This document shows, one piece after another, positions 46,567 through 57,506 of a stretch of DNA of 64,000 nucleotides (position 1 is its first letter; each line of letters begins with the position of its first letter). This DNA comes from Celoporthe dispersa (lineage: Eukaryota > Ascomycota > Sordariomycetes > Diaporthales > Cryphonectriaceae): assembly GCA_016584495.1 (NCBI GenBank), contig WAID01000004.1, positions 1,302,001-1,366,000 of the forward strand, written 5' to 3'. The notes beneath the pieces are model-generated. The model searched no databases and was not told the origin of the DNA. It was given only the letters and a program-made list of their open reading frames with translations. A program made the position numbers and the translations under genes.

Positions 46567-47267
46567 GGTGATCTTTGGTGCCTCTAACAGAGAGCTGGAA
46601 CTGGCAAGAAGACTAGACCTTGGGAAAGTCTCAAGCAAGAAATGTAGAGTATAGGCACTATATCGACACTCAGCCTCTATCATCCAAGAATTGTAACTGT
46701 GAAAGGTCAGGTGCTCTCACCTCTAGCATGTGATGATTTGTAGCACAGTGAGTCTACATGAGCAAATCAGACAGCGACCGGATTCAGCATGTGATCATGG
46801 AGGCAAAGCCCAGGCTAGATCGAAAGAATGTAAGTAGACATAAATATAAGAGTAGATGAGATGACCGAAAAATGTGGAAGAGAAAGTGATTTAAAAGATG
46901 CTTGCCCCCGCCAAAGTGTCCTGCAGCAGCTACTGGGCCCCAAAAGTGCTGGCTGCTGTCAGAATTCCTTGCAATGGTTTCCAATATCAGATAAGTTCAG
47001 GGCCCAGGCCTGCTGTGGCTAGTGCCACCAAGGTGTGGCTCAGGTAAGCAGCTCCGCAGGGAGTGGGGGCGGCCTAGCGCTGCAGGCAGCTGCAGTTTTC
47101 TGCACCCACCTCCAAGAACACAAATTCCGTTTGTTGCCTTTCATTCAACCACCCACCTCAAACACCCACTACACACCACAACATTACTTCTTCCCATCAC
47201 GACAGCCGCCACTGGTGCTGTCTGGAATCATCTCAGCTAGTATCAATGCCACCAGCCAGCTAGTCGT
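46567..47267. promoter_or_regulatory. Divergent promoter region URK1 / GID8
   Basis: About 700 bases between divergent start codons. Tandem CACC/CAACA-rich sequence lies at 47150-47200 in the GID8 leader. No supported gene was seen. Confidence 0.5.
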
Positions 47268-48604
47268 ATGACTTCTGCTGGCCCTCCCGCGATCGACTTC
47301 CAACCTCCCGGCTCCGATGACGTGGTGTTCTGGGCCAATTTTGCTGCAGAATTTCGACTCAAATTTGGCGATATGGTACGGCTGCTCTGCTGTCCCGTGA
47401 CGTGGCCATCAAGGTCTCAAACACTGACACCTAGCGCGCTAGACGTCGACTACTTCCACCGCCACGCCGGTCCGGCATGCCTTCGAATCCCGGGTTATGG
47501 AGACCAAGGCTCCCAAGAGGTCAGTCGTTCCCCCATTCTGCGTCCTTCAACTGCCCTCAAGCCAGGGCGGGCAGCTCCTCCCCGGGTCACATGATGCTAT
47601 CAAGATATCAATGGGAATCTCTCCGAGACAAGTATGCGGAGAAATTATCTATAAATTACTACTGATCGACTCCATCCTTCCTCAACACTGCGGCTCTCAG
47701 CTATTAGAATCCATATTCTCCGCACGGCTTACTGACGGAGCTCAATAGCGATATCAACCTCTTGATCCTGGACTACTTGACAATGGAGGGCTACCCCCTG
47801 GCAGCCGCCAAGTTCTCGAAAGAAGCAAACCTTCAACCGCGACAAGAGGATCCTGCCATCAAGGCCCGGCAGCAGATCAAGAACTCAATCCACCAGGGAA
47901 ACATCATGGAGGCTATCGAGGCCCTGAACGAACTAGATCCCGAGGTATGTCAAATTTTTTACAGTTTCGGCCTACCAACCCCTTCCACATGATTAGAACA
48001 CGAGTTTACATGCACCACGCATATGGCCTTGTGGCCGTTGATGATAAACAACCACTTTTTTAATGAACTTTATCTTATTTACCTACATCTGTCCATCACA
48101 CCCCCCCGCTAAGCTCTCTGGCTGACCATGTATCAGATCCTCGATAAGGATGCTCGCCTCCACTTTGCGTTGCTCCGACTACAGCTTATCGAGTTGATTC
48201 GCAATTCTGAAGACGGTGATAAGAGCATGCTCCACGCCATCCACTTCGCTTCTCAGCAACTTGGCCCTCGTGCGCCTAAGAACCCCGAGTTCTTGGAGCA
48301 GCTCGAGCAGACCATGGCCTTGTTCCTCTATCCCAGGAACGAGTTGAGGCCCGAGCAGCAAGCGCTTCTGCACCCCGACCTACGGAGAGAGGTCGCGGAC
48401 ACGGTAAACATGGCGATTATTCTTCGCCAGACCAAACGCCGCGAGGCAGCCATCCGGCAGCTTGTCAAGGTGCGAACCTGGGCAGAGGACTCTGCTCGCA
48501 GTGCACGCAAGGACTTGCCCGAGCGGCTAGGGCTAGGGCTGAACGGCGACGACCTCGATAGCACCTCCCACGAGAATGGGTCCGAGGCTATGGTCACAAC
48601 CTAG
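47268..48604 (+). CDS. GID8: GID/CTLH ubiquitin-ligase subunit Gid8-like (LisH-CTLH)
   Basis: Four exons (47268-47375, 47443-47519, 47749-47944, 48137-48604) join to 282 residues. The N-terminus is variable; then a LisH motif (SDINLLILDYLTMEGYPLAAAKFSKEA), a CTLH motif (IKNSIHQGNIMEAIEALNELDPEIL) and the CRA region (LHFALLRLQLIELIRN to DTVNMAIILRQ). Gid8 is a scaffold subunit of the GID/CTLH E3 ligase that degrades gluconeogenic enzymes in yeast. The second exon supplies STATPVRHAFESRVMETKAPKS, and the third intron position (after Asp-Pro-Glu) lies inside the CTLH motif. Introns are longer than average (229 and 192 nt). Confidence 0.88.
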
Positions 48605-49594
48605 CATGAACCGATCCCTATGGACTCACGCGAGGTGAGGATTCTTGATTAGGACGAAGAATGTCTCTTTATTCCTTGATGCTTTTCATTTTCGATGGTG
48701 TTGGGGTGCGGATGGATTTGAGGGCAGAGTGCCTGGCGTTCGGGTCCGCCGGAGCGATTTTACAATGGGCATAAGCGATACAGAGGATACCCTCGGCGTT
48801 CTTTGGAGAGGTACCAGACGACACTGGAATGGCAGTTCTATACAAAATTGTCTTACGAGTTATGATTTCATCATTATTACGCTAACGTGGTCTCTCGTTT
48901 CGGAGGCATTATGAGGTAGCCGTCTCAGTACTTGCTCAAAATGAATATGATATGATATGACATCCATCTGCACAGTCAGTGCCTATTCTTCCCACGGGCC
49001 ACCGTCAAGTTGCTGGTTTACATAAAAAGCTACATCAAAGTTCTCCCTGTCAGTAGGAGCATATCGCCTATATTATTCCATATGGATACCCGTTTGCCCA
49101 ATCACTTTCCTCTTTGCTAATAGGCTCTGGCCCCCTTGGACGTCCAATAGACTAGGTCAGGACTGAGGAATCGAGTTGGGACTCCCTAGGCCATGAGTAT
49201 AGCAGGTCCTCGAGCCTGTCACTCGTGAAGACTTATCATTCCTGCGCACTGTGACATCTAAAGCTCGCTTAATGATACTGGGATGCTCTTGGCTTCGGAT
49301 TCATCACCCGTATTGTAGGTGCCGGGACAGTCTGATTCAGCTGCTCCCCCCCTCAGATTGTAGTTTACGAGCTCGGCCACCAGTGGATGCTCTCTTGTAC
49401 GCCCTCTCATCTTGCATGGTGGCTCCCTTCCCGACGACCTTGACTATGAGCGCGCACAGCGTGTGTTTGGGCGGGGCGATTCTCAAGACTTCAATTCTGA
49501 TCCTTGCCATCTATCATATATGTACAGCTTTTCACTCTTGATTCGTCTTCCCCGTCCGAGCCCGTCTCCGCTTCAGCCTCGTCAATGGTCCCCT
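48605..49594. other. Convergent intergenic region
   Basis: About 990 bases between the 3' ends of GID8 and the complex I subunit gene. A TATGATATGATATGA repeat lies near 48948-48960. No supported gene was seen. Confidence 0.5.
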
Positions 49595-50296
49595 CTACTT
49601 CGTCCTGATGTGCTTCAGCTTGCCCGGTGAGTACAAGAAGTTGTTCGCATACGCCTTGGGCGTGAACTTCCCTCTCGTTGGGCTCCTGCACGAAGTACTC
49701 GTATCCCTGCTTCTCAGCAAAACTGATGGCATCCTCCTTGCTCTTAAAGTTGAGGTGCGTGCCCTGCATGTAGTCGCCCGACGACTGCCACCCCATCAGC
49801 GGGTTCTCCCACCGGTTGCCCTTGGGCAGCACGTCCCAGTCCATCCGCCACTTCTTGGACTGCCAGTCGCCAGATTGCGTAGCGGGCTTGGCCTTCTTGT
49901 AGATACGCACCGTGCGTGCCTGGAGCTCGATCGGCGCACCCGAGAGCACAGCGGCCGGGAGAGCGACACCAGGCTCAGAGCCGTCGAGGAGGCGTTTGGG
50001 GACGGGAGTAAAGGTGCTGGGAAGGGGTTAGCTGTGTGCCGGGAGGAGGGCCGGTAGGTGTCTTGAGCAGGGCGTGGGATGACGTACGATGTAGCCTTGT
50101 CAATGTGAGCGCCATAGTCAGGCTGGTTGTGTCCCACAGCGCCCTGCGACGGCTCTGGAGGGGCGGGCGCCTCGTTCTGGGGCTGCCTTGCGTTGATGAT
50201 CGAGGTGGACGAGTGGCGAAGGCCGTCAAAGTGTACAGATCGTGACGTGGCGGCCCGAAGCATGCGAGCTGCCTGAGGTGTTCTGAGGGATGCCAT
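49595..50296 (-). CDS. NDUFS4: Complex I iron-sulfur-protein-4-type accessory subunit NDUFS4 (one apparent frameshift)
   Basis: Two exons (50296-50088 and 50016-49595) give 209 residues after one base correction. An Arg/Ser-rich mitochondrial presequence (MASLRTPQAARMLRAATSRS) precedes the conserved NDUFS4 core: RTVRIYKKAKPATQSG, WRMDWDVLPKGNRWENPLMG, WQSSGDYMQGTHLNFKSKEDA and YFVQEPNER. After NER the frame shifts at 49670-49672; removing one base from the GGG run on the coding strand restores KFTPKAYANNFLYSPGKLKH and a stop at 49595. NDUFS4 is the late-assembling accessory subunit at the NADH-dehydrogenase module of complex I. The gene is divergent from ATP17. Confidence 0.9.
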
Positions 50297-50647
50297 GGTG
50301 AATTGAGCGGTTTGCAGTTCACCAGACCGATTTGAAGTTGTCAAGGGAACGACGACGAGTCGATGTGGGAGAGAACGTTAGAGGTCGCTGACGTTTGGGC
50401 GGGCGAGAGTCAGGGACGTTCTGATTGGCTGTCGGAAAATCAGCGCACTGGGTCCGGTCTCTGCATTCCTGTTCCTGTCCCGGCTCCGGCTTCAACCGCC
50501 AAACTTCTTAACGTCAACGACCACACCTTCGACACAGGTTCAATTGAAGCGACTCCAGCTGCGCTCAATTGATTGTCGACGATCTGTTACCCCCTTCGAC
50601 ACGATCCGATCCTTTCATTCCACGGGCAATCCGGTATAGAACTCAAG
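50297..50647. promoter_or_regulatory. Bidirectional promoter NDUFS4 / ATP17 with CCAAT box
   Basis: Only 351 bases separate the divergent start codons of two nuclear genes for oxidative phosphorylation. An inverted CCAAT box (ATTGG, in tctgattggctg) lies at 50424-50428. CCAAT boxes bind the HAP/CBC complex, known to control respiratory genes in fungi; shared control here is inference. Confidence 0.6.
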
Positions 50648-51312
50648 ATGAGCTTCGTCACACGCCGAGCGCTCTCGACGCTCATTCCTCCCAAGGTAAA
50701 ACCAACCCTGCCACTGCGCAGGCCACACGTTTGCTAATGCCATGTCTCTTAGGTCGCTTCGCCCAAGGTACGTCCATCGAGATCGAACGGAGCCCGACAG
50801 CCGTGGCGGGGGGTGGTGCAGAAAGAGATACAAGGCCTGGAAAAGGACAGCTACGGCTGGCGCGCTCGAGCAGGCGCAGGGCATGAATTAGATCAACTTG
50901 AGGACTGTAGGGCTGACGTTGCGATACTCAGGCAATCGGCTCTGACCCCAACGCCATTGCGATGAAGCGCGTTGTCAACTTCTACGAGAAGCTGCCCCGG
51001 GGCCCCGCCCCCGAGGTCAAGGCCACCGGTATCCTCGGCAGGTACCAGGCCAAGCACTTCGGCAAGAACCCGACTGCGAAGCGTACGTGAGCGAGAGCTG
51101 CTCTCTATGTCCTCCTTTCCGGCAATACTCTCTGTCCAGGTATTGACACTGCTACTCCAGCCATCATCCACGCCATTGTCTTCCTTGTCGCCATTGGATA
51201 CGCTCAGAACTACTACTTCCACCTGCGTAAGTCTCGATCATCTTGGGGTGGTATACTAGATCGTTGATGCTGACAATATCCCTCAGGCCACCACAAGAAC
51301 AATGCTCATTAG
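50648..51312 (+). CDS. ATP17: Mitochondrial ATP synthase subunit f (Atp17)
   Basis: Five exons (50648-50695, 50753-50767, 50932-51082, 51161-51226, 51287-51312) encode 101 residues: MSFVTRRALSTLIPPK, VASPK, the conserved VVNFYEKLPRGPAPEVK, ILGRYQAKHFGKN, a membrane helix (IIHAIVFLVAIGYAQNYYF) and HLRHHKNNAH. Subunit f is a single-span part of the membrane Fo sector. Exon 2 is a 15-nt microexon; all five exons sum to 306 nt with no correction. The helix and the C-terminal His-rich motif fit the fungal family closely. The presequence-like N-terminus contains two Arg and many Ser/Thr. Confidence 0.92.
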
Positions 51313-52428
51313 AGAGCTTGGGAGGAAATGGAGCGCCGTCAGATGTGACATGTGACATGTAGATACCGGCCATAGAGAGGACGTGAGCGCAAATCACACT
51401 TAAAGATTTTCTTTGGTTGCAGCAATCTCCCTTGCGTTTCGAGAGGGTTCAAAATGGGTGACCATGACAGTTCCACGGGCATGGGTTTTATATGCTTAAA
51501 GGTGCATCTGCCTCTATCGACTAACCAAAACTACAAACATGAGGGAAGCAATGTGTTTCGAAGCGGTCTGCCAGTGCCACCGATCTCTGAATTGGTTCTG
51601 CTAAAGACATATCCACGAAGATAATTGCATATCGGAAGAAGAGATGAGAGGTCGTATACCAGCAGCTTTGACCTAAGGTAGGGCTAATCACGAAAGTGAG
51701 AAATATGTGGTCCAGCTGTGCAGAATATGGGAAATTCCCAGCTGCTAAGGTATGTTTTGCATAATGGCAGGGGGGAAGATGGTAGCGGCCTTTTCAATAT
51801 TTTAGGGGCGGAAGGGGGGTTTGAATACTGCATGAGGTCACATCAGTCCTGCACTGAGCAAACGCGTTGCGGTTGGGTTGTGTTGTGCCAGGCTGCAGTC
51901 TCGGGCGTTTGCCTGGCTGAAGCTGTCGTTTGTAGGCGGTGGTCCGTGCACCAACGCTAGCCAAGCTCAGCAGTGGATCCCATCGGAAACCAGGCTCAGC
52001 GTGCCCAGGTCCCAATTCGAGCAACAGTACAGCGGATGCGACAACGACCTCGAAAAACGGCCAACCGTTCGTCTACGAGGCGATTCTCCTTCTTCTTCTC
52101 CAGGGAAGGCAATCGCATATCTTTTGTCCGTACTCCTTGGCCGCTTCATAGCGAGGCCCATTCCTGCGCACCTCGACCGCAGACATCAGCCCCTACCCCA
52201 TCCCCCGTCGCGCCAACTTTTTGGCTGCGTCACTCCGATCCGATTTCGATTTCTCGACTCCAGCCACTTTTCGGTCTCGTCATTCAAACACGTCCACGGC
52301 CACGACTGGTCCTCGTGAATTATCCTGCAACCACGCCAAACTCTCGGCTTTCATCACAGCTATTCACACCGCATCTAGTGGCAGCATCCTAGAGGCAGCC
52401 CATTGACAGAGCACTTGTTTGTCGGACG
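51313..52428. promoter_or_regulatory. Intergenic region upstream of the RG-rich protein gene
   Basis: About 1.1 kb. The first half is AT-richer 3' flank of ATP17; the part from about 52000 is pyrimidine-rich and probably the leader of the next gene. No supported gene was seen. Confidence 0.5.
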
Positions 52429-55400
52429 ATGGCGGCGGAACCAACGCCACAACAGTCCGTCGAAGAAACTGCGACTCCTGTTGTTTTGCGCGTAAGTTAT
52501 ATCTTGTTGCCCTGCGCGTCGTCGCAGACCCTCCAACTAAGTACCTTTTTGCCATAATCAGACACAGACAGACGATGGCAGTCACGACGTCGTTGGAGAA
52601 TCCTCCACGGATGCCCCCGCCGGTTCCGACGTGCATGGCGAGTCACCAGCGGCCGCAGTCGACAGGCTGGTCCACGACATAGTTGACGAGGTCGTCAACT
52701 CTGCCGAGGTCAGCATCAGCGGAGGCTCCGACACCGAGGCCTCCAGGCCAGACCAGCTCAAGAAGGACGACAAGGGCCACTCCCGAACCTCGTCCGCCAA
52801 GAAACCTGCCACCTTCAAGCCTGTCTCCGTGAACAAGACGTTCCTGGCGTCCAAAGCAACTTCGAGTACGAGCGTGCCCAAGGTCGGCGAGAAACCTTCA
52901 ACCCCCGTGCCCTCTACCGCGGCACCTTCGAGCACATCCAGCACACCTAAACCTCGACTCGTCGCCAAGACTGCAGGGGGTTTGCGCGATGCCTCCAAGT
53001 CATCCTTGTCTCAGAACGGACGGTCTGCGCCCGATGGAAATGCTGTGTGGAACAAGAATCGGCGTACGTCCACTGCTATCACCTTGATCGCGTTTGCTAT
53101 TGAGTGGCGTCCCCGATGCAAGAGTTACTGACGAGCATTCCATTTATAGCTGTCCCAGTCCCCGATCCTAAGAAGTTCACGGACGAGGAGCTGGCCAAGA
53201 TTGGCATCCACATGGCTCACCGAATCCAAGCAGACGATACGAAAGGCCAATCTAATGCGTGGGCCGACATAGATGACGATGATGAGGATTGGGACGCACC
53301 TGAAGCAATTACCTGGACTGACGGCACCAAGACAACTATCCCGCACGTGGACGAGACGGCGGCCATACCCGAGCAGCCTGTGATCAAAGAGACCAAGCCC
53401 ATCGACAAGCCTTGCTCACCAGCACCTCCAGTCTCAGCACCGCCCTCCAGCTCGCCCTCTGTGAAGCCCGGGTCTCTGGCTTCTGGCAAGGGCCTTGTCT
53501 TGACGAAGGGGGCATCGTCAGAGAAGCCTACCCTCGTCGCAAAACCTCCTGCACCACCGACGCCTGTCAAGTCACCCTGGGCTGCACTCCCACCCATCTC
53601 TAAGGTTTCGCCTATGGATGTTCCTCACGACCTATCACAGCGAGGTTTTGCGCCACCAGGTCAGGGCTACGGCCTACGAGGCGGACCACCACCAGCGGCT
53701 AGAGAAATTGCTGCCGATGACTTCAGCCGATCACCGCGTCGAGACAATCAGCAGCTCTATAACTCTCACTCGGGTCGCTACGAGCCCGTCCCCGAACGGC
53801 GTGGGATGTCGCGGACTGACTATCCCCAAAGACAGCCTGCGGTACTTCAGCGTCCTATTCACTCCGAATCGCAGGGTCCTGCAGAGCCATCAGCTGCGTT
53901 CCAAACCTCTCATACCAGCGGTGGGTTCGGTAGACGGCGCAATTCGTCCAACGTCAGCGGTGGTAGTGGGAGCTTCCAGAGGATGGGTCGGCCCTACGAC
54001 CACTCTATGCCTCCTGCTGAGATGTTCAACGCAAGGCGGAGCTCGCTTGCTGGTGCCAGTGACCACCCTGTTTCTCCACACAATTTTCCGCCTTCTGGTC
54101 CCCAAGCTGGCCCACAGGGAGGTCCACGCTCAAATGCCTCACCTTATCAGGCTCGTGTCTCTCCTGCTATGTCATCTGCTGCTCCTGTCGTCCCTGATGT
54201 CCCGGAGGCAGCAGTGCCGCAACCAACAATGGAAAACACCGTGGAGTTCCAGAAGCGACTCATGCAGGAGCGTCGCGCAGAGAAGCCATCAAGCGGCGGC
54301 AGGAGGAAGAGGCCCAGGAGGAAGCAGCGAGGAAGGAGAGATTGGCAAAGAAGCTGGCGGCTCTAGGACCAGCTCCCGAGCGAAAGAGTGCGAAGAAGGA
54401 AGATTTGCACGAAGCAGCCAAAGCGTCCGCTGCTCAGTCCATCGAGACGACTGAGGCCGCTCAGGCTCCAGGACCGAAGGAGGCACAGCTAGCCAACGCA
54501 ATGGCGGACGATAAACCTGCCTCGCTTCCAAATGGCGTACAGCCAGAGCCTCAAGCACGATCTAGACCACCGACCGGGTCCGAGCAGCCACCAGCTGCAG
54601 AGAACAAGCATGCCCACCCATGGCAGCCCCGCATGCCGAACCAGCCTGAGCGCATCTGGGGCTCCGGCAGCCAGCCCCCTCGAAGTCTCTGGGGCGCTCC
54701 TAATAACGACCGGACGCTTGGCAACGGTACATTCACCGCAAACGCAGGTTTCGATACTCAGCCACCCCAGCCAGCCCCGGTACACGGCAATCGCCCTGTT
54801 CCTGGGCCTATTGCACCACCGAGGGGCGCCGCCTCAACTGGTCCGTCGTCTCGACTTGGTCCTATCGGGCCGCCTCAGCGCCATGAGCCACGTTCTACGG
54901 ACGAAAAGGAGAAGAACAGGAGTCGTTGGGCTCAGGCAGTGATGGCGGATGATGAAGGGTTCCGGGCTGAAGAGCGAGAACGCCGGGCTGAAATGGAACG
55001 AGACATGAGGGCACGAGGCTTGAACTACACAGACATTGATGTGCCGATCCACGAATCCTGGATCGAGAGAAACGAGGAAGGCCAAGTTCAAAAGCGTGCG
55101 GAGCTGACCTATAACCACACTTCCGCACCATGGCATGTCGCACCTGGAGCTGGACAAGACGACCAGCGACGGGCCGCGGTTCCACCATCAGGCCAAAACG
55201 GAAGTGCTGCCGCCACCTCGCAATCCAGATTCTTTCCATCTGGTAGAGATGCGCAGCAGCCAGAACCGCTGGCTCCGGACACAGGTCGGCCTTTTGAAGA
55301 GGATGCATTCAGCGGGGATGATGCTCTATACTCGCACGCGGCCCCGCCCATCAGAGTGAAGCTTCCTCCGGCTCCAGCAGTCTCTGCGCCACCTGCATCA

Positions 55401-56162
55401 CAACGGCCTAGTCAGCCAGGTCCCAGCTGGGGTCAAGGCTCTCCGCTTCGGGACGACGGCGCAGGACGCGGCCAGGCTTCGAGGCCAAATTTCGGTGTTT
55501 CAAACACGGGATCCGGCCAAGGTGCGAACACACCAATCATGGACCGTATCAAAAATCTCTTCGCAGACAAGCCATCAAGTGTCAACTCGTCAAGCAGGAC
55601 CGCCTTAGCCCACCCATCTTCTGCCACGCCAGCTACTGTGTCACTGCCACTCATCTACGCACCAAACATCATTGTTAACGAGCGCTCCTTTACCACCAAG
55701 AAGATGGATGAGGACTGTTTTGAGGAGCAAGAGATGGGTTCGCTGCCGCTCGTTCACCTTCCGGCGGACATCCCTGATGCGGCTTACAGCCTCGCAAAAG
55801 CCCCACCACGGCAGGATAGGAGATTGCTCCCGGTGATAGCTACTACGGCTGAGGCCTTACCGTTCTTCCCCGACAGCAGAAACATCTTCATTCAGCTGCC
55901 ACACGGTCCAGACCGAAAGAGTGTTTCACGAGGTACGCTTCGCAGCCCTAATCCTCGGCGGGGTAGCCGTGGCCCCTCGCGGTACGGCTCCTCCTTTCGA
56001 GGCGGGAACCGTGGCCGGGACTCTGCCACCCCATATTCTCCTGAGCAACCGTCAGCCTCGGGAGCAAACACTGGCAGTGGGGCTGGCCGCGGTGGCCGAG
56101 GCTACCGTGGAAGATCTGACAACTGGGGTCGTGCCGCAGCACCGGCTATCCAGACCCAGTAA
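52429..56162 (+). CDS. Large disordered protein with C-terminal RG-rich tail (one apparent frameshift)
   Basis: Three exons (52429-52491, 52562-53063, 53150-56162) give about 1192 residues after one base correction. The protein is almost all Pro/Ser/Gln/Ala-rich and disordered. A conserved-looking acidic block, NAWADIDDDDEDWDAPEAITWTDGTK, follows PVPDPKKFTDEELAKIGIHMA. A charged helix, EEEAQEEAARKERLAKKLAALG, lies near residue 610, and the C-terminus has RG/RGG motifs (RRGSRGPSRYGSSFRGGNRG and GRGGRGYRGRS), as in RNA-binding or granule proteins. At about 54284 the frame breaks inside this helix: one added G (AAGCC to AAGGCC) joins ERRAE to KAIKRRQEEE. I do not recognise a named family; an mRNA-associated role is inference from the RGG tail. 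Confidence 0.75.
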
Positions 56163-57506
56163 GCCTGGATATTCCGGGGTCCCCATCTCCGCCCCAGATC
56201 GACGACTGTGACACACTACGACTTCGTCAGTATATGACTTCGTTGCACTGGTGTCTGTCTTCATTTTAATACAGAGTTGTTCTGTAATGGAATTGCCTAG
56301 TGCACATGCTTGTTCGCATTCGGCCGACTCGCGAAACTCGTCTGTTCCCCCGCTGTGATCAGCTGGACAGATAGTTTCTGTATACTTTCTAAATTCAACC
56401 ACGGAAGATCATTTTGCCCAACTTTTGGGGCATGCTATTGAGGCTTCGGTAGGCACACCGGCGGTAGCGGATGTGACAACAGCTTCGAATACGGTCGAGA
56501 TAGCGGGGACGGACATGGCTCTGCCCCTATCCACGAGGTCATGCGATCAACAGAGGAAGAGGCTTTGCGTGTTTTGCAAAGGAGCGAGCAAAGGAGCGAC
56601 TCATCTGTTGCCGTGTGTTCGACTCTTGTTTTCTTCATTTCAGTCGCGGCAGTCACTGTCCGACACTACTCAGTACTGCCGTGGGTGCCGCAGAGTAAGC
56701 AGAGAACGCTGCGTCCGCGTTGATGGACCCAGTCAACTTCGTGTTACGGTGAAGGAAGAGCAAGAGAAACGGCTTTTCGTGCGAAGTTCGAGAGGCGAAT
56801 CGAGATGGATGAAACTCTTCTCCGTCTTTGCTGGCTTCGGAAGTGGCCCCGAGGAAGATTTCTTTTCGCGAGGCCAGATATTCTCTGCTCGACGAGAGAG
56901 GCAGATCGTCTATCAAATCAACACGAAAAACAAAAGGACGAACCCCTCTTTCGGCCGAGGAAGCCAGAACGATTGCCTCTGGCAGTCCAGAACTTATGAT
57001 AGGCAGAATAAAATGCAAATGACTGAAATTTGTGTGTGTCTTGTGTAACTGATTGTGACATGTTTTATGTGTGTGTGTAGGGGACTCTGTCCGTGTTGGC
57101 TCGTGGTGTTCTCGTTCGGCTGTCACTTCACCCAGCTTGGAGTTCCTTCTCTCGGCGTTCTCTCGCCTCTCTAGATCGCTATGCTGAACATCCCCATGCT
57201 GTCTCTGAAAGCAGCGTGTCAAGGCCGCCCTCCAAGGCTCAACATCACCGCATTCCTCAGGGCCTGCTCATGCAGGGCGATAGGACATAAACATATAATA
57301 GACGGATACAACATGTGGCAACAGTAATTCGCATCTCTACCTGATATCCATCCTAAACACATTATCATGAACCCCCACCCCCTGTCTCTGTGCGTCGCGT
57401 GACCGTGTTGATGAACGCCATAAAACTCCACAAGGCAATAATAGTAGCTAACTACATGGGCACATTAAAACAACCTCTCTCTGCTTACAAGGTAGGCGCA
57501 AGTATT
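56163..57506. other. Convergent intergenic region
   Basis: About 1.3 kb between the 3' ends of the RG-rich protein gene and MCM6. A GTGTGTGTGTG stretch lies near 57068-57080. A 207-codon plus-strand frame at 56425-57048 has no domain and was rejected. Confidence 0.5.

Noticed and set aside
56425..57048. 207-codon plus-strand open frame downstream of the RG-rich gene
   Set aside because: Composition is unlike neighbouring genes and no domain is recognisable; probably untranslated or intergenic.
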